A DNA stretch of 64,000 bases from Spongiibacter thalassae (lineage in GTDB: Bacteria; Pseudomonadota; Gammaproteobacteria; Pseudomonadales; Spongiibacteraceae). Numbering within the stretch: the first letter of the stretch is position 1; every line of letters starts with the position of its first letter. The stretch covers positions 124,001 to 188,000 of the forward strand of contig NZ_JAAWWK010000001.1 of the NCBI RefSeq assembly GCF_012272835.1. The letters run 5' to 3'. The notes under the pieces were generated by a model that had not been told where the DNA came from, did not search any database, and saw only the letters and a list, made by a program, of their open reading frames with translations. Shown in pieces: positions 25,300 through 35,400 of this stretch. The translations under genes and the position numbers were made by a program.

Positions 25300-27579
25300 C
25301 TAAAACTCACGTGAGGCGGACAGGCCAAACGTTCGCGGTGCCCCTATGTATCCATTTATATCGCTGCCCTGGAGAGGGGTATTGAAGTGGGTCGTGACAT
25401 AATTTTCCTCTGTCAGGTTTTGAACAAAAAACATAACACGCCAGTTCGCCTCATTGGGCGCGATGCCAATACTTGCATTCACAAGTGTAAGCGCGTCCTG
25501 GGTATTATTATTGTCTGTGTTGGTAAACACCTCGTCCCTGTAGATAACTTCAGTTCTCCAATCCAGAGTAAAGTTCTCTGTGGCCTGGTGGCTACCGCTC
25601 AGTACGGTATTGGCTGCCCACTCGGGTGCCGTCGAAAAGTCGCGTCCCGCCAGAGCTCCCAGAGAGGCATCGTCACCGAACTCTGCGGTGGGTAGCCAAG
25701 TGAAGCCGCCCGCCAATCGCAGTGAATCGGTCAGCTGGTAAAGCCCTTCGAATTCCAGTCCATACACTTCGGCTTCGGGTGCGTTTTGTATAGCGAACCG
25801 CAGCCCAAGAAACTGGGCATTCTGGAGTTCTGTGACATCACTATAGAACACGGCAGCGTTGGTACGTGCGCGCCCCTCAAGCCAGTCTGCTTTTATACCA
25901 AGCTCGTATGACTCGACCGTTTCGGATTTGTACACCGGGTTCCCTTCCTCTGCCGGAACGCCGGTTATCGGACTGCCAGGGGTGCCAGCGGCGGTGGCAT
26001 CGAGATTCACGCCACCGGCCTTGTAGCCCTTGTTATAGGTTGCATAAATCATGGCGTCGTTCGAATGGAAATACTGAACGGTGACAGTTCCGCTAACAGA
26101 TTCGTCTTCGAAATCTTCGTCGTAGGCGATGGCTGGGCGCGTACCCGCAAGCGCGAACGGATCAAACAGAGGGTCGCGGAAGAAGGGTTCGGAATGACTG
26201 CCTTCCTTTTTGTCCTCGGTGTAGCGGGCGCCGAGGATAAGGCTGAACTTCTCGCTCAATGAAATATCCCAGTGCGTGAATACAGCAAGAGAGTCCGCGC
26301 TTCCCTTCATTATTTCGCTGTTCAAAAGCCCAGGTGCTGCATTCGCGGTTCCCGGAGGTGCACCCTGAGCGCCAAAAACGGCATCCCAGAACTGTTGGGC
26401 TTGACTGCCATGGCGCCCGTCTCTGGTGATCGCCAGGTCTTCGCTGGAGGTATAGACACCAAACAGGTAATCCGCCTTGATGGCGTCTTCCAGCTGTCCC
26501 GCGAAGGTGAGTTCGTGCGAGGTGAATTTGGACTCAAAGGCCTCATCTATGTCCAGAATATCCGCGCCACTAAAGTCGGCGTCGACTAACTGGTCGACTT
26601 CATATTTTCGGTTCGCGCCTACGTAGCTGAGCTCTCCGACACCCAGGTCCCACTTCGCGTAAACAGCGATACCGGAATCCGATACCTCGTTTTTGGGATT
26701 GGGGTTGGTCACCGCTTCATAGGCGTCGCGATCTTTTGAGGGGACTTGTGAACCATTTGCCGCGGTCAGCCCGTCGATCAGTGGCTGAAGCGGACCATCG
26801 ATCTCGTCGTTGGTGGCGTAGCAGCAATCGTCATCGCTTTTTGCGTAGTCGGCGATTATCTTGAACTCAAGTGTATCTGTAGGTTGGAACAGGAATTGAC
26901 CCTTGAAACCCAGATCGTCCTTGAAGCTCAGATCATCGCCGTCAGTGGGGTCTTCGAAGAAGCCGTCACGCTTAAATTTGAGAGCGGCGAAGCGGGCCGC
27001 AGCGCGATCACCCAAGGGTACGTTCACCGCGCCTTTCAGAAGGCTGTGGTTATAGTTGCCCACCTCGGCGGTTACATTGCCGTGAATACTATCCATATCG
27101 GGCGCGGTACTGTCCAACAGCACTGCGCCGGCTGCCGTGTTTTTGCCAAACAGGGTGCCCTGTGGGCCTCTGAGTACCTGCAACTGTTCAATATCCAAAA
27201 ACTGGGCAAGCGCCTGCCCGGATCTTGTTCTATAGACACCATCTACGAATACGCCTACGGCACCCTCAAAGCTGCGAGAACCACCGGTTGTGCCTATTCC
27301 TCGTATCTGAATATTGCCCGAGGACGAGGCGTTTTGAGTCGACTTGAACGAAATGCTCGGTGAAACTGCGGAAATGTTCTCTATATTGAAAACGCGGGCT
27401 GCCTCCATCTCTTCGGTGCTTACCGAAGTGACCGCAATGGCAACTTCCTGTACGTTTTCAGCCCGGCGCTGGGCGGTAACGACCACCTCCTCTAGCACCT
27501 GCGCCATGGCAGGCGGTGCGCTACCAACGGTTGCCGCGATCGCAGCGGCAATGGTTGCGGTGTGAAATCTGGTTTTCAT
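25300..27579 (-). CDS. TonB-dependent outer-membrane receptor
   Basis: About 759 residues. The ATG at 27579 (MKTRFHTATIAAAIAATVGS) gives a clean signal peptide ending at AMAQ and has GGAG upstream. The TonB-box-like EEVVVTAQRR follows at once, then the plug (QVLRGPQGTLFGKNTAAGAVL) and a beta-barrel ending in aromatic Phe (LSASREF). Receptors of this subclass often import large hydrophobic or aromatic compounds in Gammaproteobacteria and Sphingomonads. The long 5' side contains a small GAGGGC/GCCCTC hairpin at 27607-27625. Confidence 0.95.
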   Translation of the reverse strand: MKTRFHTATIAAAIAATVGSAPPAMAQVLEEVVVTAQRRAENVQEVAIAVTSVSTEEMEAARVFNIENISAVSPSISFKSTQNASSSGNIQIRGIGTTGGSRSFEGAVGVFVDGVYRTRSGQALAQFLDIEQLQVLRGPQGTLFGKNTAAGAVLLDSTAPDMDSIHGNVTAEVGNYNHSLLKGAVNVPLGDRAAARFAALKFKRDGFFEDPTDGDDLSFKDDLGFKGQFLFQPTDTLEFKIIADYAKSDDDCCYATNDEIDGPLQPLIDGLTAANGSQVPSKDRDAYEAVTNPNPKNEVSDSGIAVYAKWDLGVGELSYVGANRKYEVDQLVDADFSGADILDIDEAFESKFTSHELTFAGQLEDAIKADYLFGVYTSSEDLAITRDGRHGSQAQQFWDAVFGAQGAPPGTANAAPGLLNSEIMKGSADSLAVFTHWDISLSEKFSLILGARYTEDKKEGSHSEPFFRDPLFDPFALAGTRPAIAYDEDFEDESVSGTVTVQYFHSNDAMIYATYNKGYKAGGVNLDATAAGTPGSPITGVPAEEGNPVYKSETVESYELGIKADWLEGRARTNAAVFYSDVTELQNAQFLGLRFAIQNAPEAEVYGLEFEGLYQLTDSLRLAGGFTWLPTAEFGDDASLGALAGRDFSTAPEWAANTVLSGSHQATENFTLDWRTEVIYRDEVFTNTDNNNTQDALTLVNASIGIAPNEANWRVMFFVQNLTEENYVTTHFNTPLQGSDINGYIGAPRTFGLSASREF

Positions 27580-27991
27580 GAGACTAATCTCCACTATTTG
27601 CAATGAGAGGGCCTTATATGCCCTCGGCTGTAAGAATTATTTTGCATTGATATTCCGAGTCTGGTCGCTCCAGTAGCTCCCATGTGATCGCTATTCAGAA
27701 GCGGTTTTTCCCGAGATCTGGGTATGGCGAAATCTTTGGATAAAACCGTCTAGCCAGTCGTCGTATCTTATTTTTTTGTTCTGACATCCCTTTGTGGATG
27801 CGGCGTTTCCTCGGGGAAAATATTAGGTGGGATTAATGATATTAAATAGGTGTTGAATAAAATATAGGTAAAACTACTAGTGTTGCTGGTTAAATTCGTA
27901 ATAAGAGTAAGTAGAAAAAATACTGAATGAATAGGGAAAGCCAATACCCTCCTTGGTAAGCCTCGGCGCTGCTGTGCGCCGACGCTCCAAA

Positions 27992-28237
27992 CTCGATGAA
28001 CCATGCCCAGCGTGTGCTCGTCGGCCCATATACCCGCGGCATAGCCCACCGCGTAGGCATCTTTAGCGATGGATACGGTAGGTAGTGGCAGCGCTGACTC
28101 GATATCGCCACTAGCGGAGTCCATCATCCCCAGAGTGCCCTTTGAGGAAATAAAGTCGACTGGTTTGATTTTTGAGGTAAGCGCCAATCTGACAATTTCA
28201 GCCGTACCGGCAACATTGGGCCAAAATAAAGCTCATA
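27992..28237 (-). pseudogene. Fragment of a carboxylic acid reductase gene
   Basis: This 246-nt block aligns with 33065-33312 of the full CAR gene, about 92% identical by eye, and covers residues ~896-978 of the reductase domain (SKIKPVDFISS, GDIESALPLPTVS). The YAASKWAG active-site segment is altered to YAAGIWAD, and the flanking sequence does not match CAR. A 139-codon frame at 27768-28187 runs through it but is chimeric at its C-terminus. It is a dead relic of a second CAR copy or of a rearrangement. Confidence 0.88.
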
Positions 28238-28330
28238 GTGGCGAGTTCGTCTGGAGCAGGGGGCGGAGTCTGGATTAAGCCTAAATCCGTCCAGCCGTCA
28301 ATGCCTGCTTCATGTACCTCAGTTGGCCAT

Positions 28331-30739
28331 TTACCAGTTATAACTAACCGCCAGGAATACTTTCCTACTAGGCCGCTGGGTAGCGTGATAAGTGTGGGGG
28401 AAAAAGATGGTGTCACTTTTACGGCTAAGTGAGTCTTTGTCGGTTAAGTTGGTGCCACCCAGGCTCACCAGCCAACCGGCATCTAAATCGCCCACGCTGA
28501 CTCGGCCGTTGTAAGTAGTGTAGGGGTCAAATTTTACCTCATCATCCAAATCTATTTCAGAAAATTGGCTGCCATAATAAAGTAAATCTATGCCGACTTT
28601 CAGGCTAACATTGCCAAACAAAGGTAAGGTAATCTCCGGGCTGATTTGCAGTGACGAATTCTGCGCGTTTGCCAGTCGTTTGCCTGCTAAATCTTGCGTC
28701 TCTTCTTCTGAGCCAACAGGTGTTGGCGCTGCATCGTACTCGTCGTAGCGGGCATTTAAATAGCCGAGCGAGCCGGACACACTTAAAAACTCCAGTGGTG
28801 TTAACCATCTGAAGTCTGCCTCGACACCTTCAGCGGTTGCGGCAGCGGCGTTTTGCACGTCCACGCCGGTTCCGGTGTCTATAAGCACTTGTAGATTATC
28901 GAACTTGGTTTGGAATAAGGTGGCGCTAAACAGCAGGGTGTTATCAAAAATTTTCCCCTTCATGCCAAGCTCTATCGTGTCGGCTTGTTCCGCATCGTAT
29001 TCCAGGTTTTGCCCAGTCAGCGAGGAGCCATTGAAGCCACCGCCCTTAAACCCTTTAGCAATAGTGCCAAATATATTAACGCTGTCATCAATAAAGTACT
29101 GCACAGACAGCTTGGGCGAGACGTCTGTTTCGGTCCTTTCTAGATTGGTGAAATTATATTCTTCCGCGGATAGCAGTGTTGATAATACACAGCCGGTTGT
29201 CTCCTTGGTATTGCAAGTACTCTCACCCAATAAGTCCACAGTTTTTGTTTCCTGGTTAAAGCGTATACCCGGTGTCACCGCCCAACGCTCGTTAATCGTC
29301 CAGTTAAATTGGCCAAACAAGGCCATCGCTTGGCTTTCCAAATCCAACGCCAGCCGGTAACTGTCCTCGCCAATGATGCTGCCTGCGGCTAAGGCCGCCG
29401 CTGCGCCAAACTGGTCGGGCAAAGCGCCGGTGTCATTGGCATCCTGACCGGCAAGCTGCCTGAAATCCGGGGTAGCTAGATAGCTGGCTAGATCTTCACC
29501 GGTGATAAGATCTGCAATTTGCTCAAAGCGCGAGTCTATATAATACAGGCCGGCCACGTATTCTACCGTCTCACCCAAGCCGAATAGACCCTTGTCTGTA
29601 CTGCCACTAAAACGCAGCTCAGCCGATTTCTGGCCTGAGTCTGAAAATACCGCCAAGTCTGTTATGTCAGCAGGTGAAATGTCCAGGTCGACGACTGAGT
29701 TTATATAAAGAGAGCTACTGCCCAGCACCAAAGTGACGGTTAAATCATCCAAGCCAATTAAATGGCCAATGTCATAGTCTGTTTTTAGGGTGAAACTTTC
29801 AGAACCTTTTGCTACATAGCCGTCTGTGTTTTGGGAAAGCTGTTGATTAAAGGGGTCGTCTTCCACCTCTGGGTCAAACTGGGAAAGGTAGTCGGCGGTA
29901 TGCTGTTCAAAGGAGACCAATTGCTGCGGCCAATAATTAGACTCCTGGTCAGACTTTACATAGCTCAGCAGTACTTTAAGTTCGTCACTGGGTGTGACTA
30001 AAAATTGCACGCGCCCGGCTAGCTGATCGATATCATCATAATTGCCACCGATATCCGTATTCTCAAGCTCGCCATCTCTTTTAAATGAAAGTATGGAAAT
30101 GCGCGACGAAAACGAGTCGGCAATTGGAATAGTTACACCCGCCTCTAAACGCTCTTCACCATAGCCGGCAGCGCTTAATCTTATATCAGTACTCAACTCG
30201 TCACCGGGTGTTTTTGATGTCACATTAAACACACCAGCAACGGTGTTTTTGCCAAACAAGGTACCCTGCGGTCCGCGCAACACTTCAAGCCGTTCTATAT
30301 CAAATACCATCTCACTGTAATAGCTGGGGCGTGCGTAGAACACCTCGTCTTGTACAAAACCAACAGAGGATTCAAATGTGGTGTTTAAGGGATTGCTACC
30401 CAGGCCGCGAATACTGACGGTGGCCAGTATCGGGTCGGTGTCGGCAGAGAATTTCAGATTTGGGATATAGGCAACAACATCTTGTATGCCAGTGGCACCG
30501 ATATCACGCATATTGTCGCCGCTAATGGCACTGACGGACACCGGTACTTCTAAGGTGGACTGCTCACGTTTTTGAGCCGTAACTATGACTTCTTCAAGCT
30601 GACGTTTTTGCGTTTGCTGCTGCTTTTCCTGAAGAGCAGGCCCCGATTGAGCTTGGACGGGCAGGGTGGTGCTATAGATAGTAACAAGCAATGCAATTTT
30701 TATTGTCGCAGCTATTTTTCCAGGAAGGCCGGAATTCAT
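28331..30739 (-). CDS. TonB-dependent outer-membrane receptor
   Basis: About 802 residues from the ATG at 30739 (MNSGLPGKIAATIKIALL), which yields a signal peptide ending near VQAQ; a longer frame begins at 30889 but lacks a signal. The TonB box and plug are visible: LEEVIVTAQKREQSTLEVPV, then LEVLRGPQGTLFGKNTVAG. The barrel ends with the aromatic FLAVSYNW. It is in the same orientation as the receptor at 25300 but has its own diverged sequence, so it may recognise a different ligand. Confidence 0.95.
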   Translation of the reverse strand: MNSGLPGKIAATIKIALLVTIYSTTLPVQAQSGPALQEKQQQTQKRQLEEVIVTAQKREQSTLEVPVSVSAISGDNMRDIGATGIQDVVAYIPNLKFSADTDPILATVSIRGLGSNPLNTTFESSVGFVQDEVFYARPSYYSEMVFDIERLEVLRGPQGTLFGKNTVAGVFNVTSKTPGDELSTDIRLSAAGYGEERLEAGVTIPIADSFSSRISILSFKRDGELENTDIGGNYDDIDQLAGRVQFLVTPSDELKVLLSYVKSDQESNYWPQQLVSFEQHTADYLSQFDPEVEDDPFNQQLSQNTDGYVAKGSESFTLKTDYDIGHLIGLDDLTVTLVLGSSSLYINSVVDLDISPADITDLAVFSDSGQKSAELRFSGSTDKGLFGLGETVEYVAGLYYIDSRFEQIADLITGEDLASYLATPDFRQLAGQDANDTGALPDQFGAAAALAAGSIIGEDSYRLALDLESQAMALFGQFNWTINERWAVTPGIRFNQETKTVDLLGESTCNTKETTGCVLSTLLSAEEYNFTNLERTETDVSPKLSVQYFIDDSVNIFGTIAKGFKGGGFNGSSLTGQNLEYDAEQADTIELGMKGKIFDNTLLFSATLFQTKFDNLQVLIDTGTGVDVQNAAAATAEGVEADFRWLTPLEFLSVSGSLGYLNARYDEYDAAPTPVGSEEETQDLAGKRLANAQNSSLQISPEITLPLFGNVSLKVGIDLLYYGSQFSEIDLDDEVKFDPYTTYNGRVSVGDLDAGWLVSLGGTNLTDKDSLSRKSDTIFFPHTYHATQRPSRKVFLAVSYNW

Positions 30740-30928
30740 AAAATCACCAAATGTTATATTGTTATACAGTAAACCGTAGCGAAATGGGCGGAAGGAGTCA
30801 ACCAGAGCCTTGTCCACTATTAAAAGAGTCTGAAGCGAGGGCCAGTTTCCAGCGTGAAATGGGTCTAAAAAGTCGGTGCCCGTCCCCATTGATAACGGCG
30901 CTATGCGAGCTATCCTGACCGACGGCAG

Positions 30929-31066
30929 CTGAACTCAACTGCCGACCTGGCCCACTTTCCGGACGGCCCCGCCCGGCAGAGCAACGACAACGCCCTGGCG
31001 GAGAGCAAGTTGGTCGCGGAGTGGTCAGGGTGGGGGAGCTTTTTCTTGTCGTGCAGAAGGGCCTGA
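30929..31066 (+). pseudogene. Remnant of an integrase-core transposase
   Basis: One frame reads STADLAHFPDGPARQSNDNA followed by LAESK, which resembles the last part of the DDE integrase core in IS3/IS481-type transposases (typical SNDNALVESKNG). The frame then degenerates to a stop at 31064. No terminal repeats or complete transposase were found. It is a scar of an insertion sequence between a TonB receptor and an MFS gene. Confidence 0.5.
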
Positions 31067-31089
31067 AATCTGACGACGCAGTTGTTCAT

Positions 31090-32406
31090 TTAAGCGTTGA
31101 GCTCCCGACGAGAGACCTCATTTGCCGCAGCCCAGTAGCATGCGAAAGAAATGACCATGCTTAGTAGACAAACGCCGAGAGAAAAGCCGAGTGAATCGTC
31201 ACCGAAACTGCTGACAGCGGCATCGCTGATGACGCCGATCAAAAGCGGACCCAAGCCCAGGCCTAGCAAATTTGAAGAAAGAAAACCGAACGAAGCCGCG
31301 AGTGCTCTTTGATTAGCTGCTACCGCCGACAGAGCTATCGCCAGAGCGGTGCCGTATCCGAGCGAATAAAACACCAAGCCAACACCTAAAAGCAGGGTGG
31401 TGGCTAACCAGCTACTTTGCATCAATGCTAAACCGTAAAACGGAATAACGAGAAGTGCTGCGAAAGCAATGCAACGTATGGCTAATTTAAGTGACTTTGC
31501 GATGAGGCGATCACCTAGGAAGCCACCAGCGAGCATGCTGGGCGCTCCGGCAAGCAAGCTCATTATACCCAACAGGCTACCGACTTCAGCTTGAGAGAGA
31601 TCGAACTGGCGAAGGTAAAGCGACGGTTTCCACGACGAGAAGCCATAGCCAACAAATATTGCAAAGGTCTGACCAAGGATGAGCCACAACCACAGGCGAT
31701 TACGCAGCAGCAGGAGTATTGTATTGAGAAAATTTTCTTCTTTAGAGCTGGTAACGGAATCGAGCGCGCCGCGCACTGGCTCGCGAACGGTAGTGTACAA
31801 AAGCAAGGCCAGCGCGATGCCAGGTAGCCCCATAACGAAAAAAGCCCAGCGCCAACCATACTCCTGTGCGACCCAACCACCTGCAGCAAGACCGACGAAA
31901 CCGCCGATAACTGGCCCCATTGCGTAGATAGAGGTGGCGAGGGCTCGCTCTTTGGGGCCAAAGTAATCAGATATGATGGCCAATGAAGGTGGGCCGCCAC
32001 CCGCCTCGCCAACACCAACGCCCACCCTGGCAAGAAACAATTGCCAAAACGAGCCCGCCAGCCCGCATATTGCAGTCATGCCGCTCCAAACGGCAACGGC
32101 AATTGCAACGATCCGTACTCGGTTACTGCGATCTGCCAGCCTCGCAATAGGCACGCCGAGGGTGGCGTAAAACAGCGCAAATGCAAGGCCAGACAACAAA
32201 CCCAATTGGGTATCTGTCATAGCGAACTCGAGGCGCAGGTCCTCCAGCAGAATGGATACTATCTGCCGGTCCATGTAGCTGAATGCATAGACAAGCACCA
32301 GCATACCGAGTACGTACCAGCGGTAAATACCAGGCTCAATCTTATCCTTTTGTGAGTTCGGCTGAGCTTCTTGCTCGTCCACCCTGGTATTGTTCGCTTC
32401 TGACAT
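31090..32406 (-). CDS. MFS transporter, Spinster-like
   Basis: 438 residues with about 12 membrane helices. YMDRQIVSILLEDLR in helix 1 and the loop-2/3 GVPIARLADRSNRVR motif are typical of the Spinster-type major facilitator branch. It lies 38 nt downstream of CAR on the same strand and so is probably in the SDR-CAR-MFS unit. It may import the acid substrate or export a product. Spinster relatives move sphingolipids, sugars and various catabolic substrates, so the ligand is open. Confidence 0.92.
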   Translation of the reverse strand: MSEANNTRVDEQEAQPNSQKDKIEPGIYRWYVLGMLVLVYAFSYMDRQIVSILLEDLRLEFAMTDTQLGLLSGLAFALFYATLGVPIARLADRSNRVRIVAIAVAVWSGMTAICGLAGSFWQLFLARVGVGVGEAGGGPPSLAIISDYFGPKERALATSIYAMGPVIGGFVGLAAGGWVAQEYGWRWAFFVMGLPGIALALLLYTTVREPVRGALDSVTSSKEENFLNTILLLLRNRLWLWLILGQTFAIFVGYGFSSWKPSLYLRQFDLSQAEVGSLLGIMSLLAGAPSMLAGGFLGDRLIAKSLKLAIRCIAFAALLVIPFYGLALMQSSWLATTLLLGVGLVFYSLGYGTALAIALSAVAANQRALAASFGFLSSNLLGLGLGPLLIGVISDAAVSSFGDDSLGFSLGVCLLSMVISFACYWAAANEVSRRELNA

Positions 32407-32444
32407 TTACTTTTCTCTTATTGGTGAAGCTAAATGCACGGTGT

Positions 32445-35400
32445 CTATAAGATGCCTTTCTCGTCAATCATCCCCAGTGCCTTCAAGTCGCGCAGGCATT
32501 TATGAATAAATGCCTCGTCCAGATGCGGTATTTCAGGTCCAGTGCTCAGCGTGGGTACCAGCTTCCTGTAGTTACTTGCCGCATGGCTCAGAGATTCCGT
32601 CGGTCGCGGCCTCGCATAGGCGCCCATAACTTCCTTGGCAGACCGCTGCTTTTGCTCCTCGGAAAGGTTGTTCAGTTTCTCCTCGAAACGAGTACGCCAT
32701 TCGGCGTGGTCCGCGATTCTGATGATGTCATAGCCCGCCGTTTCGATGGCGTCCACAAAACTGTCGAGTGAGCAGCCATCGTCATCGTGATAATTGGTCA
32801 TGTTGACGGCGACGCAGTCACGGTGATTGAAGTTGGCGTTGGCGACCACTGAGGCAGCGACAACATCGACTGGGCTGCCGTCGTAGTGCGCCCGCAACTT
32901 GCCGCCGTCTTCGGCGGGCACATAGAACGACTCCGGTGCCAGGCCAGTGGCAATCACGCTGTACAACAAGCGTGAGAACATGTCGGTGTGATTGATCTGA
33001 CCAAGATATTTCTGGTGGGGAAGCATCATATTGCCGCGCAGTATATTCACGGGCACGCCGTAATCTCGATGAACCATGCGCAACATGTGCTCGCCGGCCC
33101 ATTTACTCGCGGCATAGCCTACCGCGTAGGCATCTTCACCGATGGAGACGGTAGGCAGTGGCAGCGCTGACTCGATATCGCCACTAGAGGAGTCCATCAT
33201 CCCCAGGGTCCCCTCTGAGGAAATAAAGTCGACAGGTTTGATTTTTGAGGTAAGCGCCAACCTGACAATTTCAGCCGTACCGGCAACATTGGGCCCAAAC
33301 AAATGCTCATAACTTAAGCGGTGGTTAACCAGTGCCGCAATATGACAAATCCGGTCGACTTCAGCACTCACTCGCTCAAAAACCTCATTGGACAAGCCGA
33401 GCTTGAACTCGCCCACATCGCCGGCGAGCACCTCCAGGTGCTTTGCTGCCAATGCGTGGTAATGCTCCTCAAGCGCGGCATCAACACCCATAAAGCCGGC
33501 ATCTACCCGCGCGCGGGCTTCTTCGTCGCTACGCGCGCGAACGATACAGATTACCTTGCCACCGACGGTCGCCAGGCGCTCCATCCATTGAAGGCAGACA
33601 TGACGGCCCAGGAAACCATTGGCCCCTGTCACCAATACGGTGCGCTCGTCATCAACAACGGCTTCGGCCGCCTGCGCCTTTTGCAGGGTCTCATCATCGA
33701 GGAAATTTGAAATGTCGAGATCAGCGCCGTGAAGTTCGGTGGCCCCTTCACCGTGAACGCTCTCGAAACTGGCCTGTGTACCGGTTCCTGACAGCGCAGC
33801 GTCAATTTCCCGAGTCCACTTGCGGATGCAGCCGGTTGGGCTGAGTACGCTATCGGCGGCCAACTTGACGCCAAAAATATTTTCAATATCCAGCGAAAAG
33901 GTCACGGCCCCCATTGAATCGCCGCCCAGCTCGTTGAACGTTCTATCCAGCAAGACATCTGCGGAATCCGCGCCGAGCGTCAGTTCTACCAGGCGCACCA
34001 GCTTTTCTTCAATGGACAGACCTGATTCCGGGTCCTTCAACGCTTCATAGGCCTGGTTTTGCTGCTCTTCATGAGCCAGATACATCGCTTCCATGCGATC
34101 GCCATATTTTGCCTTCAGCGCAGGGCGGAGGCGTTTGCGCACGCTGGACAGCAAACCATTTTCCTGACTAAATTCTTCATATTCGAGAATAAAGTCGCGG
34201 GGAATTTCAAAGCTTTTGAGTTCTCGTTCCTCGCCAACACGCAACATTTCCGAACGAATCAGGCGTTTTAGCTGATCTTCACTGTAATTCTCTCCCAGGG
34301 CATTCACGACAGCCTCGGGGTCTGGAACAACGACCGCCAGCAGATAGGAACGCAGAGAGCTGCCGTCGATAAAGATCTGCTTGATGAGCGGGCTGCCTGA
34401 TTCAAACACTGTACCCAAAGGCCCGACGGCAACATATTCAGCCTGTGACAGTTTGATAACGTCTTTACGGCGATCAATGATCTTGATCTGATCAGGGCCT
34501 ATCAGTTCGACAATATCGCCGGTTTTGATATACCCGTCCTCATCCAGCAGTCCGGCGGTCGCCTCCGGGTCTTTGTAGTAGCCTTTAATTTGCCAGCGCC
34601 CTTTGAAAACAAACTCGCCTCTGGGGTTTGGCTTGTCGGTGCTGTAGTAGCCAAGCTCGGGAACGTCAACCAGCTTGTAGTCCTGTATCGTTTCCTTATT
34701 GATATGTCCATCCATCGCGATGGAGCCGGCGCCGGTTTCGGTATTTGCGTAGCCGTCGATCAGAAGCACCAAAAAGCAATCGGCCATAAACTGGACCACT
34801 TTAGGTGATGTTGGGGCAGAGCCGTAAACGCCGCTGAGCAGACGATCACCCAGGAAGGTGTAGCGCATACTTTCTACCACCTGGCGTTCGGCGGCTTCCT
34901 TCTCAACGCCCTTCGCTCTGAGGGTAGTTACCTCATTCTGGAAATACTGGTAGATCAGTTCAAAAACACGAGGGAAGATAGACAGGTGAGTTGGCCGCGC
35001 AATACGAATATCTTCGAATAAGGTAGACATGTCCGACTTCAAGGTCGAATGCACGATGCCACCTTTGCGTAAATGCATACAGATATAGACCCTGCCCATA
35101 CCGTGATTCAAGGGGCCAAAATTGACACCGACGCCGGGTGCTTTGTCGTTTCTGGCATCCCAAAATTGGGCGAGCATCCTGTCGGTACTCATAGCGCCTT
35201 TAGGCTTACCGGTGGAGCCTGAGGAATGCAGAATATACGCCAGACGTTCCTCGCCATCCGGGTGTGCAGGCATGAATTCCCATTCATACTGGCTGCCCAG
35301 GCTTTTTATTTCATCCAGGGTAATCAGGCGTGTCGCTACGCCGCCCTGATCCAGAATCGCCTGTGCTTCCTGTATTTGCTCTTTGTCGTAGTCCGCACCA

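Noticed and set aside
27768-28187. 139-codon ORF as a genuine gene
   Set aside because: Its conserved part is a piece of the CAR reductase domain with a lost catalytic Lys; the rest is unrelated read-through.
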